Shown one piece after another: positions 6,807-14,831 of a stretch of DNA of 14,831 nt (position 1 is the stretch's first letter; each line of letters begins with the position of its first letter). The DNA is from Minisyncoccota bacterium (GTDB lineage Bacteria; Verrucomicrobiota; Lentisphaeria; Oligosphaerales; MVZH01). The notes below the pieces were generated by a model. The model was not told where the DNA came from, searched no databases, and saw nothing but the letters and a program-made list of their open reading frames with translations. The DNA lies in assembly GCA_021734725.1 (NCBI GenBank), contig JAIPIM010000061.1:1-14831 (forward strand), written 5' to 3'. The translations under genes and the position numbers were made by a program.

Positions 6807-6812
6807 GGGAGG
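6807..6812 (+). promoter_or_regulatory. Ribosome binding site of the macroglobulin gene
   Basis: GGGAGG at 6807-6812, 8 bases before ATG 6821. It supports this start, which is immediately followed by a signal peptide. Confidence 0.75.
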
Positions 6813-6820
6813 TTAATGCC

Positions 6821-9800
6821 ATGAAAGTTTCTTGTGCCATCATCGGTTTTTTCAGTGTGTTCTGTATCTTGGGGGCGACGTTCGCCCAAGGCGAAGGGGA
6901 TGTTGAAGACCTGATGCGCCGTGCACGCAATGACATGCGTGCCCGCCAGTTTGAAAACGCCGTTCGAATCTTGGAAGACGTACTATCTAAACAACCGACG
7001 AACGCGGATGAAGTGCTGTTTCTTAAGGCTCGGGGCCACTACCATTTGCAGCACTACGAAGAGGCCGAGCAAACAGCGGCAAGGTTGACGGAGGCATATG
7101 CCGATTCGCCGTGGTTCCACAAGGCGCGTTTTCTCCGCGCCCGGGCATTGGTTGAGCAGAAGAAATTCAAACAGGCCGAAGAAATCTATGAAGCTGAAGC
7201 CAACCGACTGTTATCCCAGGCCCGCAAACACGAAGTTGCCGGCGTCATTGTGGCGTTCGCGGATAAGCTCGCGCACAAACCCAGTCCGGATGACCTTGAT
7301 GCGACCCCGCCCAATTATCAAAAGGCGTACACTCTCTACGGCAAGGCGCTCGAGATGGAAATTGGGCGGCCATTACGGGATGATCTCATGTTCAAGCGCG
7401 CGCGTGCCATTCAGCAGGCGAATAATCACCACCAGGCAATCAACGATTATCAGGCTTATCTCAGGGAATTTGACCCTCAATGGCGCGGCGCGGCAGGGGT
7501 CCCTGGCGGTCAGCATGCACGATTTATGGAGAACCCGCCGTCCGCCGGCAGCCATGTTTACGAAGCACGGTTTTATTTGGCTGCTGCCTTCAAGGACACT
7601 GGGCAGTGGGCGCATGCCCGGTGGGAAGCGGAAGACCTTTTGCGACGTCTCGAAACCGAAAATCACGATAAGAACCGACTGGCGGTAGATACACGCTGGC
7701 TCGTGGTGCAGACGCACCAAATGCCGGCCCCGGCCGCGGACGAAATCCATGCGGCGGTCAAGGCTGCTCGTCTGTTTCTCGCCCACGCTCCGCGTGACCC
7801 GCGGGCCGTACGCGCCGCCTATTACATTCCGGAGGCCTCCCGCCACGTAGGCCGTAGTGAACTCGCAATTGAGGCGTTTGAAGAATTCATTGAAGGGAAG
7901 GGGTATGCGTTGCCCGAGGGCGAAGCCGCTACGCAAGTGATGGCGGATGTAAACAAATCGCCCGCTGAGCTGCAGTCTGAATGGCGACAGCAATCGCTTT
8001 TTAACATCGGGACCATTCAGTTTGCACAGAAAAACTATGACGCCGCCATCACAACCTGGCAGGAATACGTTAAACGATTTCCGAACGGCCCGCACTGGGC
8101 GGAAAGCCAGAATGGAATTGTGAATGCCGAGTTTCAACAAGGCGTGCAGGCTCTCGCGAGCAAGGAACACGACAAGGCGCGCACGCTGTTCGAGGCGTTT
8201 CTGCGCGACTATCCGCTCGACAATCGGGCCCGTCAGATTTTGTTCACGTTCGGTCAAGTGTACTATGCGGAAGCAGAGGAGCTGGAGGGAAAAGACGCTG
8301 ATGCCGAGAAGATTGCGGAGGCCTATCGGCGCGCCGTGGGAGAATGGGCGAAGCTGGTTAACAAGTATCCGAACACGGAAGAATCCTCACTGGCGCTCTA
8401 TCGGACCGGAGTGATCTATGAAGAAAAACTCGGCGAGTTGGAAACGGCGTTGGATACATATCGTCGCCTGACGTGGGGATCGTATGCGGCACGGGCGCGG
8501 CAACGTATCGCCGTCATGACAAACAAAGAATTGGAGATCAGAACCGAACGCACCTTTCGGACCGACGAAACGCCCTGCATAAACGTACGCACCCGAAACA
8601 TCGAAAAGGTCTCGGTCAAGATGTACCGGCTGGATTTGGAAGCGTACTTCCGGAAAATGCATATGATAGGAGCCGTGGAAAGCCTGGATGTGGGCTTGAT
8701 AGAGCCGGACAAGGTCTGGGAGGTGACGATCGCGGACTATGCCAAGTTCAAACCTCTGGAGCAGTCCATTGAGATTCCCTTTGACGGTAACGCCCCCGGT
8801 GCGTACGTGGTGAACGTGAGTGAAGAAGACTGGCAGGCGACCACCCTGGTGGTACGCTCGAATATCGACATCATTTTCAAGAGCAGCCGTCGGGAAACCC
8901 TGGTCTTTGCTCAGAATATGCGGACTGACGAACCGGAGGCTGGCGTTCGCGTTTTGCTGAGCGACGGTCAGTCAATCATTGCCGAGGGTGAAACCGGCGG
9001 GGACGGCGTATTCCATACTCAAGTTCAGGAACTGCGGGGGCTCGGCGGTGTCGGCGTGTTTGCCGTTTCGGATGGGCATACCGCCTCCTACAACTTGGAT
9101 CTTGCAGGACTTCAATTGGGCAGTGGGCTTACGCCAAAAGGGTATATGTACACGGATCGCCCTGCATACCGACCGGGAGAGCATGTGGGTCTGCGCGCAA
9201 TTATTCGTACCGTGAACGATGGACTCTACAAAGCACCTGGAGAGTTGCCTTTTGAGGTCGAAGTGACGGACGCAAACGGGCGCTTGCTCCGGGCGGAAAC
9301 ATTGAAACTCTCGGCATTTGGCACCCTGCATACCGCATTCGATCTTCCGGAGGCCGCCCCTCTGGGACAATACACAATTACCGCGCGCCACAAGCCGGAA
9401 GACGGCACCCCGCTCGTGTTTAATACACACTTCCTGGTCCAAGAATTTAAATTGGAGAAAATTCGCCTGACCATCGACTTTCCGCGGCGTGTTTATTTCC
9501 GTGGTGAGACCATTGAAGGGGAGGTGACGGCTTCTTATTACTGGGGAGAACCCGTGGCCAACGCTCCCGTACGATACAGCCTGCCCGATGGGCGGACGTA
9601 CGAGAGTGCAACCGATGAACAGGGTAAATTAGCGGTACGTTTTGATACGTCCCCCATGCACCCCGGCCGGCCTTTACCGTTTGCCGCCACACTCACCGCT
9701 GAAAATGTCAGTACACAACATACGGTTTTCCTGGCCCGCCTCGGCTTCAGTGCGGCCGTCCAGTCCAGTCAGGATGTTGTCCTGGCAGGGGAACCGGTAG

Positions 9801-12800
9801 ACATGGAGGTGACTACGACGGGAGCCGACGGCGAACCAGTTGGTAAAGATGTCATTCTTTACGTGTTGCAGCGCCGGGCGGCCGAGCCCGAACATGTTCT
9901 CGGTATGATCCCGTGGATTGGGAGCCCCTCGCATGCCACTGCTGAAGTCACCGTGCAGGAACACCAACTGAGCACGGACCCCGCAAATGGAAAGGCACGG
10001 AGGACGATTACGCTGGAAGAGGGTGGCGAGTACATCCTGCGTGTGGCCGGGCAGGACCGGTTTGATCAGACCGTCACGGCCCAGTCAGGCCTCCAGGTGT
10101 CGGATGAGGAAGACGCCGTGAAACTGCGTTTGTTCGCCGACAGTGCAACCTTACGCGTCGGCAGCGAGGCGAGTGTGAGATTGCACTCTCGCATAGACTC
10201 CACTCTGGCGCTTGTAACGTACGAAGGAGAGACGATTCTTCGGTATAAGGTCGTGAAAGCAAAGCCAGGGTATAACGTGCTCGATTTCGCGGTAGGTCAC
10301 GATCTCTTTCCGAATTTCCGCATCGCTGTTGCCGCCATGGCCGGCCAAGACCTGCGTACCGCCCACAAAGAATTCACCGTTGAACGTCAGCTGAACGTCA
10401 CCGTGAAGCCTGTGCGGGAGGCGTACGAGCCCGGTGCGGACGGCCAGGTCGAATTGATCGTTACCGACCAACTGGGGAACCCTGTCGAAGCAGAACTCAG
10501 TTTGGCATTGGTCGACGAGGCATTGTTCGCGGTCTTTCCGGATCGGACACCCAGTATCCGTGATTTTTTCCAAAAAGATGCTCGGCGGTATGCCGAGTTC
10601 CGAACCGGCGCGACATGTGGATTCCATTACGAGGGCGTAACGGAGGAGGTGGTTGAGGAGATCCTCGCGGAAGCTGAAAGACGCGACCGTGTCGAGAAAG
10701 AGCAACGTCAACTGGCGGAATTGAAGAAACGCGCGGTGCTTCGCTATGCCGAGGGCAAGTCGGAACAAGCCCAAGCCGGTTTTCTTGGGGCAAGACCCGG
10801 CAAACCGTCTGGCGCGCCCGCTCCGTCAGCGGAAAGCGCAGTAGAACTGGAGGCAGGCGCTGTACGCGAGAACCAGTTGAAATTTGCATACGATAGAGAT
10901 AGAGCAAAAGCCGCACGGTCAGGGATAAGAGATGAGAAAGCCGATGGTGCAGCGGGCAGGACTGAGCCGCGTCGTGAACTGGCTACGGCTGGTTTCTGGC
11001 TGCCGGCGGTGGTTACCGACGAGGCCGGGAAAGCCGTGGTTCAAGTACCCATGCCGGAGAAAACCACGGAATGGCGTCTGACTTCACGCGGCTGTTCCGC
11101 GGAGACGTTGGTGGGGGAAAGCACCGCCAAGGTCCTGACGCGACAAGACTTTTTTGTCAATATTAAGGCGCCAGCCGTCGTCCGGGAAGGTGATGACCTG
11201 CGTGTGATCGCCCGAATTCATAACCTCACGGATTTTCAGGGCAAGGTCGATGTCACGCTTGATGTGAAGGGCCGGGAGACGAAAGAAGAAAGCCTCGCGC
11301 AATTTCACAAGACGGTGTCTGTCAAGGCTCAGAGCGGTACGGACATAGTCTTTGAGCGGGTGCATATACCGAGCGTAATCAACGTGGATCTGGAGGTGCG
11401 TGCAAGGGCAGGCGATCATGAGGATGCGGTGCTAGTCACGGTGCCTGTCGAGCCGTGGGGGTTGGAGTACGCGGATCGGGACGGCGGTGTAACCGACAGC
11501 AATGCAAGGATTCACCTGCAATTACCGAAGGAAAATACATACAAACGCCGTTGGCTCACTATCACCGTGGGCCCCGTGATTCAGCAGGCAGTCCTGGATA
11601 TGGCTATGGCACTGGAAAGGCTTCACCCAATTCCATTTGTAGGTGATGTCGACAAGAAAATGGTTTTGCCACCCCCGAGCGTGTATGGGGGAACTCCCGC
11701 CGCCGACCTGCTCGCCGCGGTAAGTGGTCTGCGCCATGCACAGCGTGGTCAGATCCCGGCGGTGCAATACCGACGCTTGGTCGACCGAACGCGCGGTCTT
11801 GCCACATCCCTTACGGCTTTGCAGGGGTCAGACGGCGGTTGGACCTGGTATGACGGCGGCGGGGAACAATCTGACTGGGCTGCGTCAAGTCAAGCGTATT
11901 GGGCTCTGGTCTGGACCCGCGACGCAGGCATTGCGGTTGATTCGAAAGTCCTGGAGAAAGCGCAAACATACCTGCAGAATCAGTTCCAGTCGTTGTCGGC
12001 AAACGACAACGACGCCAAAGCACTGGTTCTACACGCGCTGTCTACCGACAAAAAAGCCGATTTCGCTAACTTGAATCGGTTGTATCGTGCTCGTAATGAA
12101 CTGAGTAACGCGGCCTTGTCGTACAGTGCTCTGGCGTTTACAAACTTGAACCGGAATGAAATTGCGGCCGAACTGTTGGATGTACTGACGGCCAAAGCGC
12201 GGAACGTTGAAGATGATGGAGTGTCTTCCGTCTTCTGGTCGCACGGGGCACGGCACAATTGGATGGAGGACGATGTTGAGACTACTGCATTGGTTCTGCT
12301 TGCCCTGGCTCGTGTTAAGCCCCAGTCGCCATTGGCGGAGCGGGCGGCGCAGTACCTCCTTCAGCAGCGGGGCTGTTTTTCTTTCCGCCCGGCAAAAGCG
12401 CGCGGTGCCGCGGTTGCTGCCCTGGCCGAGTATTTCGGCCCGGCTGAAGGCACGCGGTCAGATTACCGCATAGATGTTGAAGTAAATGGACGGGAATTTA
12501 CGCACGTGCGCAGTAGCGACAGCGCGAGCTTGCAGACGTTTGCCGTGCCATCAGCGTTAATGACGGAAGGAGAGAACACGGTGGCTTTCAAGATAAGCGG
12601 GCGAGGGCGATATGCGTACGCTGCCACGCTGCGCGGCTTCTCCCCGGAGTTGAACGATCCGCGTTCCTGGAACTATCCGTATGTGCGTAACCGCTATTAT
12701 TACCACTCGCGGCTCGAGTACCGAGGCCACGCGCTGGCAGCCCGCAGTACGTCGCCGGTGCGGCACTTGGAGTCCGGACAGCGAATGGAGGTGTACGTCG

Positions 12801-14812
12801 ATTTCTACGAAAGCAACCAAGTCGGATATCTTCTCGTCGAAGAACCGTTGCCTGCCGGTACACTGCTGGTGGAGGGATCCCTTTCCGGTAATTTCAGCCG
12901 CTACGAAGTGGCTGCTGACAAAATCACGTTCTATTACCGCTCCGGCCATCATATTGGGGATATCCGCTATGAACTTGTTGGGTACGCCCCCGGGGATTAC
13001 CGCGTGCTTCCCACGGTGATCAGGGATGCCATGCACCCAGGCCGGATGCGCATTGGCAAACCGAATCAGGTGGCAGTACTCGCCCCGAATGAAACTACGC
13101 CCGACCCATACCAGATGAACCGCGCCGAGCTTTTTGAGTTGGGCCGGTTGAATTTTGACGACGGCATTTACGATCAAGCATTGGAATACCTGGCCGAGCT
13201 TTTCAAGCGAGATCGTGATTACAATGAACGGGAACTGGCGCGCATGCTCCTGTGGATATATACGACGCCGAAACACTACGAGGCCGCGCGCATTGTCGAG
13301 ATGTTCGAAATCCTGCGGGAACGCTATCCGCAGTTGGAAATCCCGTTCGACAAAATTCTTGTGGTGGGGCAGGCCTACCGGGATATTGGAGAATTCGAGC
13401 GCGCCTGGCTTGTTTTCCGCGCTACAATTGACGCCAGTTTTGTCAGTGACTCGAATGTCAGCGCCATATTGCAGGACGAAGGTCGGTTTATCGGCTCGGT
13501 TGACTATCAGGAACGCTTGTGGCGGGAATATCCCGACGCCGCGCCCGTGGCGTCCTCCTATTTTGCGCTGTCGCAGGCATTGTATAACAAGGCTCCGCAG
13601 GCGCATACGCTGCCCAGGGAGGACGGTCACGCTCTGTCCAGAATCGATATGCTGACGCGCGCAACGGATATCCTTACGGAATTCCTGACGCTTTACCCAA
13701 CGGATCCGCTGGCGGATGATGCTGCTTTCAGTGTGGCGAATGCGTATCTCGATCTCGAGAATTACCCGCTTGTCGTGACTTTGAGCAAGCGCTTCGTCGA
13801 TCGTTACCTGGAAAGCCCGATGGTGAGCAGTTTCCAATACATGACCGCGTTGGGGTTGTTCTGGCAACACAAGTACGACGACGCGCTGGAAGCCGCGCGC
13901 GTGGTTGCCGACGGGAAAAGCACGGACAAGTTGTTCGCGCAATACATTGTCGGTCAAATCTACCATGCACGGGGAGCACCGGCGGAAGCAATCGAATGGT
14001 ACAGCAAGGTCAAGACCCAGTACCCGGATGCCGCCCAGGCTATCGCGTACTTCGAAAAGAAGCGTATCGCGTTGGATGAGGTCAGCATCTTTCGGCCGGA
14101 CGATCCCGTGGAATTGACTCTCAACTCTAGAAACATAAAGGAAGCGTCTCTGCAGATTTATCGGGTGGACCTGATGAAATTGTATTTACAGGAAAAGAAT
14201 CTCAGCCGTATCACGCAAATCCGTCTAGCGGGTATCAGTCCGGAGCACGAACGCACTGTGCGACTCGGCGACGGTCAGGACTACGCCGAAAAGGAAACCC
14301 GTTGCGGGTTGCCGCTGCAGGATGAGGGCGCGTATCTGGTGATTTGTCGCGGGGATGACCTTTTCACCAGCGGTTTGGTGCTCATTACACCACTCGAAAT
14401 CGATGTACAGGAAGATCCGAACAGTGGACGTGCGCGGGTCAATATCCGGGATGTCGTGCGGGACAGCTATCAGGCAGGGGTTCATGTCAAAGCCATCGGC
14501 AGCGCGGATCGGGAATTCAGAAGCGGCGATACGGACCTGCGCGGAATTTTCGTAGCCGACGGTCTGCGCGGAAAAGCAACCGTCATCGCGCGTGAAGGCG
14601 AGGCACGTTATGCTTTCTACCGCGGGGACGAGTGGCTTGGTGCGCGTGAAGAAAAGAAACGAGCAGAATTACCGCCTCAACCGGCACAGCAGATGGATTA
14701 TCAGCAGAACCTGCGAAGTAAAAACGAAGCTCTGCAGAAGATGAACATTCAGCAGTTCGAGCGAATGCGCCGGACGCAGCAGAAGGGCGTGGAGGTGCAG
14801 TCAGCGTTTTGA
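6821..14812 (+). CDS. Giant secreted TPR/alpha-2-macroglobulin-like protein without thioester
   Basis: 2663 residues. A signal peptide (1-22, ending ATFA before QGEG) directs export. Then: TPR block (about 25-560, e.g. YDAAITTWQEYVKRFPNG); a beta module (about 580-730); macroglobulin domains with the A2M_N-type stretch YMYTDRPAYRPGEHV (about 775-790); a charged, Ala/Glu/Arg-rich insert (about 1273-1386) where bait regions sit; the A2M-type segment PMPEKTTEWRLTSRGC (about 1411-1426); an alpha/alpha-toroid region (about 1590-1900, GSDGGWTWYDG); more beta domains (about 1900-2095); a second TPR block (2099-2417); a second copy of the beta module (2425-2580); and a Gln-rich tail. Thioester macroglobulins carry CxEQ at the toroid start; none of the cysteines here is in such a context. 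Family members trap or sense proteases in the periplasm or at the outer surface; a thioester-less form would have to act by conformational trapping or scaffolding, by inference. No pbpC-like partner is in the window. Confidence 0.87.
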   Translation: MKVSCAIIGFFSVFCILGATFAQGEGDVEDLMRRARNDMRARQFENAVRILEDVLSKQPTNADEVLFLKARGHYHLQHYEEAEQTAARLTEAYADSPWFHKARFLRARALVEQKKFKQAEEIYEAEANRLLSQARKHEVAGVIVAFADKLAHKPSPDDLDATPPNYQKAYTLYGKALEMEIGRPLRDDLMFKRARAIQQANNHHQAINDYQAYLREFDPQWRGAAGVPGGQHARFMENPPSAGSHVYEARFYLAAAFKDTGQWAHARWEAEDLLRRLETENHDKNRLAVDTRWLVVQTHQMPAPAADEIHAAVKAARLFLAHAPRDPRAVRAAYYIPEASRHVGRSELAIEAFEEFIEGKGYALPEGEAATQVMADVNKSPAELQSEWRQQSLFNIGTIQFAQKNYDAAITTWQEYVKRFPNGPHWAESQNGIVNAEFQQGVQALASKEHDKARTLFEAFLRDYPLDNRARQILFTFGQVYYAEAEELEGKDADAEKIAEAYRRAVGEWAKLVNKYPNTEESSLALYRTGVIYEEKLGELETALDTYRRLTWGSYAARARQRIAVMTNKELEIRTERTFRTDETPCINVRTRNIEKVSVKMYRLDLEAYFRKMHMIGAVESLDVGLIEPDKVWEVTIADYAKFKPLEQSIEIPFDGNAPGAYVVNVSEEDWQATTLVVRSNIDIIFKSSRRETLVFAQNMRTDEPEAGVRVLLSDGQSIIAEGETGGDGVFHTQVQELRGLGGVGVFAVSDGHTASYNLDLAGLQLGSGLTPKGYMYTDRPAYRPGEHVGLRAIIRTVNDGLYKAPGELPFEVEVTDANGRLLRAETLKLSAFGTLHTAFDLPEAAPLGQYTITARHKPEDGTPLVFNTHFLVQEFKLEKIRLTIDFPRRVYFRGETIEGEVTASYYWGEPVANAPVRYSLPDGRTYESATDEQGKLAVRFDTSPMHPGRPLPFAATLTAENVSTQHTVFLARLGFSAAVQSSQDVVLAGEPVDMEVTTTGADGEPVGKDVILYVLQRRAAEPEHVLGMIPWIGSPSHATAEVTVQEHQLSTDPANGKARRTITLEEGGEYILRVAGQDRFDQTVTAQSGLQVSDEEDAVKLRLFADSATLRVGSEASVRLHSRIDSTLALVTYEGETILRYKVVKAKPGYNVLDFAVGHDLFPNFRIAVAAMAGQDLRTAHKEFTVERQLNVTVKPVREAYEPGADGQVELIVTDQLGNPVEAELSLALVDEALFAVFPDRTPSIRDFFQKDARRYAEFRTGATCGFHYEGVTEEVVEEILAEAERRDRVEKEQRQLAELKKRAVLRYAEGKSEQAQAGFLGARPGKPSGAPAPSAESAVELEAGAVRENQLKFAYDRDRAKAARSGIRDEKADGAAGRTEPRRELATAGFWLPAVVTDEAGKAVVQVPMPEKTTEWRLTSRGCSAETLVGESTAKVLTRQDFFVNIKAPAVVREGDDLRVIARIHNLTDFQGKVDVTLDVKGRETKEESLAQFHKTVSVKAQSGTDIVFERVHIPSVINVDLEVRARAGDHEDAVLVTVPVEPWGLEYADRDGGVTDSNARIHLQLPKENTYKRRWLTITVGPVIQQAVLDMAMALERLHPIPFVGDVDKKMVLPPPSVYGGTPAADLLAAVSGLRHAQRGQIPAVQYRRLVDRTRGLATSLTALQGSDGGWTWYDGGGEQSDWAASSQAYWALVWTRDAGIAVDSKVLEKAQTYLQNQFQSLSANDNDAKALVLHALSTDKKADFANLNRLYRARNELSNAALSYSALAFTNLNRNEIAAELLDVLTAKARNVEDDGVSSVFWSHGARHNWMEDDVETTALVLLALARVKPQSPLAERAAQYLLQQRGCFSFRPAKARGAAVAALAEYFGPAEGTRSDYRIDVEVNGREFTHVRSSDSASLQTFAVPSALMTEGENTVAFKISGRGRYAYAATLRGFSPELNDPRSWNYPYVRNRYYYHSRLEYRGHALAARSTSPVRHLESGQRMEVYVDFYESNQVGYLLVEEPLPAGTLLVEGSLSGNFSRYEVAADKITFYYRSGHHIGDIRYELVGYAPGDYRVLPTVIRDAMHPGRMRIGKPNQVAVLAPNETTPDPYQMNRAELFELGRLNFDDGIYDQALEYLAELFKRDRDYNERELARMLLWIYTTPKHYEAARIVEMFEILRERYPQLEIPFDKILVVGQAYRDIGEFERAWLVFRATIDASFVSDSNVSAILQDEGRFIGSVDYQERLWREYPDAAPVASSYFALSQALYNKAPQAHTLPREDGHALSRIDMLTRATDILTEFLTLYPTDPLADDAAFSVANAYLDLENYPLVVTLSKRFVDRYLESPMVSSFQYMTALGLFWQHKYDDALEAARVVADGKSTDKLFAQYIVGQIYHARGAPAEAIEWYSKVKTQYPDAAQAIAYFEKKRIALDEVSIFRPDDPVELTLNSRNIKEASLQIYRVDLMKLYLQEKNLSRITQIRLAGISPEHERTVRLGDGQDYAEKETRCGLPLQDEGAYLVICRGDDLFTSGLVLITPLEIDVQEDPNSGRARVNIRDVVRDSYQAGVHVKAIGSADREFRSGDTDLRGIFVADGLRGKATVIAREGEARYAFYRGDEWLGAREEKKRAELPPQPAQQMDYQQNLRSKNEALQKMNIQQFERMRRTQQKGVEVQSAF
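8558..9013 (+). repeat. Beta module copy 1 inside the macroglobulin gene
   Basis: Encodes about residues 580-731, from RTDETPCINVRTRNIEK to ETGGDGVF. It shares an ordered pattern with the copy at 14093-14551: R-x-D-x-P start, RNI then a YR-x-DL core, GAY-x-V, an L-V-x5-ID stretch, an AGV-x-V strand and a G-x-T/D...G-x-F end. Both copies follow a TPR block. Confidence 0.55.
13115..14071 (+). repeat. Second TPR block in the macroglobulin gene
   Basis: Encodes about residues 2099-2417: helix pairs such as ELFELGRLNFDDGIYDQALE, YRDIGEFERAWLVFRATID and ARGAPAEAIEWYSKVKTQYP, with the Gly/Ala/Tyr/Pro spacing of TPR units. It mirrors the N-terminal TPR block and is likewise followed by the beta module, indicating duplication of a two-part unit. 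Confidence 0.65.
14093..14551 (+). repeat. Beta module copy 2 inside the macroglobulin gene
   Basis: Encodes about residues 2425-2577, from RPDDPVELTLNSRNIKE through IYRVDLMKLYL, GAYLVI, LVLITPLEIDVQED and AGVHVKA to DLRGIF. It is an ancient, diverged partner of the copy at 8558-9013, recognisable only at protein level. Confidence 0.55.
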
Positions 14813-14831
14813 GCGTGTCCTCCGGACGGTT

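Larger units (their letters stand above)
6652..6820. other. Intergenic region before the macroglobulin gene
   Basis: AT-rich stretch with no ORF of note. It contains a hairpin at 6707-6732 and a good ribosome binding site at 6807-6812. TATACT at 6770-6775 resembles a -10 box, but the nearest -35-like TTTACA (6744-6749) is 20 bases away, so a promoter is likely somewhere here though I cannot place it firmly. Confidence 0.5.

Noticed and set aside
6138..6824. Plus-strand open frame of 228 codons overlapping the transporter
   Set aside because: Its first two thirds are a frame-shifted reading of the transporter; the remainder is intergenic DNA with no protein-like pattern.
7373..8257. Minus-strand open frame of 294 codons
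   Set aside because: Antisense to the TPR block of the macroglobulin gene, with no recognisable domain or ribosome binding site.
12557..13966. Long minus-strand open frame of 469 codons
   Set aside because: It lies wholly inside the macroglobulin gene, shows no family features, and is explained by the codon composition of the opposite strand.
14817..14827. GTCC-TCC-GGAC dyad at the right edge
   Set aside because: Arms of four bases are too short, and the window ends before any T-run could be seen.
1..14831. CRISPR arrays, tRNA or rRNA genes, insertion sequences
   Set aside because: No regularly spaced repeats, cloverleaf-like stretches, transposase motifs or terminal repeats were seen by eye.

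Overview
This is a moderately GC-rich bacterial window with tightly packed, mostly plus-strand genes and clear Shine-Dalgarno sites. The gene content (a glucosylglycerate-type solute cluster, a debris patch containing a glycosidase-associated sugar-binding-like fold, and a very large secreted TPR/alpha-2-macroglobulin protein) suggests an environmental Gram-negative bacterium, possibly of the PVC group, Hydrogenedentota or a similar uncultured lineage. That placement is inference; no rRNA or marker gene is present.

Left part (1-5006): a divergent pair of transcription units. On the minus strand, running off the left edge, is the N-terminus of a GT4-like glycosyltransferase. On the plus strand is a compact cluster: an M20-peptidase-like protein that has lost several catalytic residues, a glucosyl-3-phosphoglycerate synthase (GpgS), a second GT4-type glycosyltransferase and a HAD-superfamily hydrolase. 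GpgS, an extra glycosyltransferase and a HAD phosphatase match the logic of compatible-solute pathways: a phosphorylated glucosylglycerate is made, possibly extended by another sugar, and then dephosphorylated. The M20 pseudoenzyme translationally coupled to gpgS is the unexpected member.

Middle part (5007-6820): a degraded patch. A small helical ORF starts with a good ribosome binding site immediately after the HAD gene but appears to be broken by two frameshifts. It is followed by a C-terminal fragment of a sugar-binding-like beta-sandwich domain, normally found on secreted carbohydrate-active proteins, whose reading frame runs without a stop into a drug/metabolite-transporter (EamA-like) gene. 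About 170 bp of non-coding DNA with a hairpin follows.

Right part (6821-14812): a single 2663-codon gene for a secreted or periplasmic protein: signal peptide, TPR block, macroglobulin-type domains, a charged bait-like insert, an alpha/alpha-toroid region without the CxEQ thioester, more beta domains, a second TPR block, a second copy of the first beta module, and a Gln-rich tail. It looks like a thioester-less relative of the bacterial alpha-2-macroglobulins (YfaS/COG2373 type) expanded by duplication of a TPR-plus-beta module.

The best candidates for something undescribed are the M20 pseudoenzyme within the glycosylglycerate cluster and the duplicated, thioester-less TPR-macroglobulin giant.
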